Source: Tigriopus japonicus (lineage: Eukaryota > Arthropoda > Copepoda > Harpacticoida > Harpacticidae). From it: a stretch of DNA of 64,000 bases. Location of the stretch: contig JAAGOF010000234.1 of assembly GCA_010645155.1 (NCBI GenBank), positions 589,414-653,413 on the forward strand, written 5' to 3'. A program made the translations under genes and the position numbers. Of this stretch, positions 62,933 to 64,000 are shown piece after piece (within the stretch, counting starts at the first letter, position 1; the number at the start of each line of letters is the position of its first letter). The notes below the pieces were generated by a model. That model made no database searches. It saw nothing but the letters and a program-made list of their open reading frames with translations, and was not told where the DNA came from.

Positions 62933-64000
62933 GGAGGATAGAATAGCAGTGTTGCCATTCTTGACTCGGAGATTACGTCTTTTGCTTTTCAAAAAATATG
63001 GCTGTGGTAAGCTTTCTAACCCAAAAACTTAAAAAGGACCACTATTGAACACTTTGGCAAAAATCAAACTCCAAACAATAGTATCAAAACAATCGAAACA
63101 AATCAATATTAGTAGTTATTGTATTCGGTAACTTTATGGAATAGTTCAAGTTGTTGGGTTTTATGGGTTTTGCATACCTAATTCTTTAAAAAATTAATCT
63201 GTAAAAGCTACTTCATAAGTATCTTTCAACACAACGCAAAACGGTTTTTTAAGACGAAACTTGTTGTTAAAAGCAAACAAACTTGTGAGCCAAGCTTGTT
63301 TATCAATAGGGACAGGAAGTTTAAACGAATAAAACTGTCAAATTAAACGAAAAAAGACAAATAGAATTGCCAGATTAGATGGGAAAAGACGAATGAAATT
63401 GATCAATTAAACAAAAAAGACGAATAAAAGTTCCCATAAGACGAAAAAAAGAAAAAAACACTTCCTTGTGAAAATCAAACCAATTTCCCAAAAAGGTGAA
63501 TGAAATTGTTTTATAAGAAAGAAGACAAATTAAGTGCCCGTACAAACGAAAACAGACTTTTAAATATGCTTTCAAAAAATAGATGATACCTGGGAAAGAT
63601 CTGTCTGCTTGTGCAAAAACCGCGAAATCTAGAAAATTTACAAAAGGAAGTAAACAGTGGGCAAGAGATTTTCGGTAGTACAAATGTCAAATAAAAACCA
63701 AGAGTTCAAAAATGCCTCTTTTAAGAAGGGTTGTCTGTAGACCTGAAGTCAGATTTGCAGACACATTAATTGTTCCATGGCCAGAAAGCTTTTTCAACCC
63801 AACAGTAATCTTTTCTTTCTGTCTGTTGGGCAACACAACAAGTACAAGTAAGTGTGTAGTAAGTGTGGATTGTATTTTGTTGGCGCAAAACCGCAACTGA
63901 CAATCAAACCATTAATTTGCCTTAAGCTTTGGCGTTGAACATTTTTTAAAGTTAATATCAACTCTTAAAGAGCTCACAATCCAAGAAAATCCAAATTTTT
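62933..64000. repeat. Right edge: GACGAA-rich array and dispersed repeat, copy 2
   Basis: About 63320-63480 consists of loosely repeated AATTAAACGAAAAAAGAC- and GACGAATAAAA-like units. 63801-63960 is related to 43171-43340. No gene is seen. Confidence 0.5.

Overview
Eukaryotic nuclear DNA from an invertebrate, most likely an arthropod. Evidence: compact genes with short GT-AG introns, metazoan housekeeping families, TTAGG-type (arthropod telomere-like) repeats and many small DNA transposons. A crustacean, perhaps a copepod, is my best guess. It rests on overall flavour and on gene packing that would suit spliced-leader trans-splicing; no marker gene proves it.

Layout. (1) 0.5-26.1 kb is a gene-dense block. 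In order: a SMAD MH1-domain protein without an MH2 domain (-), CSTF2 (+), TXNDC15 (-), TRAPPC4 (+), EMC10 (-), BORCS7 (+), RPL7A (-), a SAFB-like SAP/RRM protein (+), a GTP cyclohydrolase I feedback regulator (+), MED22 (+), NR2C2AP (+), ALKBH4 (+) and CDC20 (-). MED22-NR2C2AP-ALKBH4 are packed with gaps of 13 and 45 bp, as in an operon. RPL7A and MED22 are divergent neighbours, as in the vertebrate Surfeit locus, although two genes lie between them here. (2) 26.3-51.7 kb is a transposon-rich stretch with no confident host gene. It holds hAT-like non-autonomous elements with 8-bp target duplications, a nearly intact DD37D Tc1/mariner element, LINE relics, an assembly gap, and an apparently intact tyrosine-recombinase (DIRS/Ngaro/PAT-class) retrotransposon at about 36.55-43.1 kb. 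(3) 52.9-60.6 kb is a PRRC2/nocte gene of four coding exons; its last intron is full of repeats. (4) 60.6-64 kb holds microsatellites and dispersed repeats.

The host genes serve separate core functions: pre-mRNA 3' processing (CSTF2), ER and Golgi (EMC10, TRAPPC4, TXNDC15), lysosome positioning (BORCS7), translation (RPL7A, PRRC2), transcription (MED22, SMAD-like, SAFB-like), cell cycle (CDC20), and pterin or dioxygenase biochemistry (GCHFR, ALKBH4).

The most striking observation is in the tyrosine-recombinase retrotransposon. One splice donor after a 249-residue leader is followed by three acceptors, one at the entrance of each of the Gag, RT-RNase H and recombinase reading frames. All three are in the same phase and no downstream frame has its own start ATG. 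The sequence therefore predicts three proteins made from one leader by alternative splicing, with the recombinase acceptor lying inside the RT stop codon.
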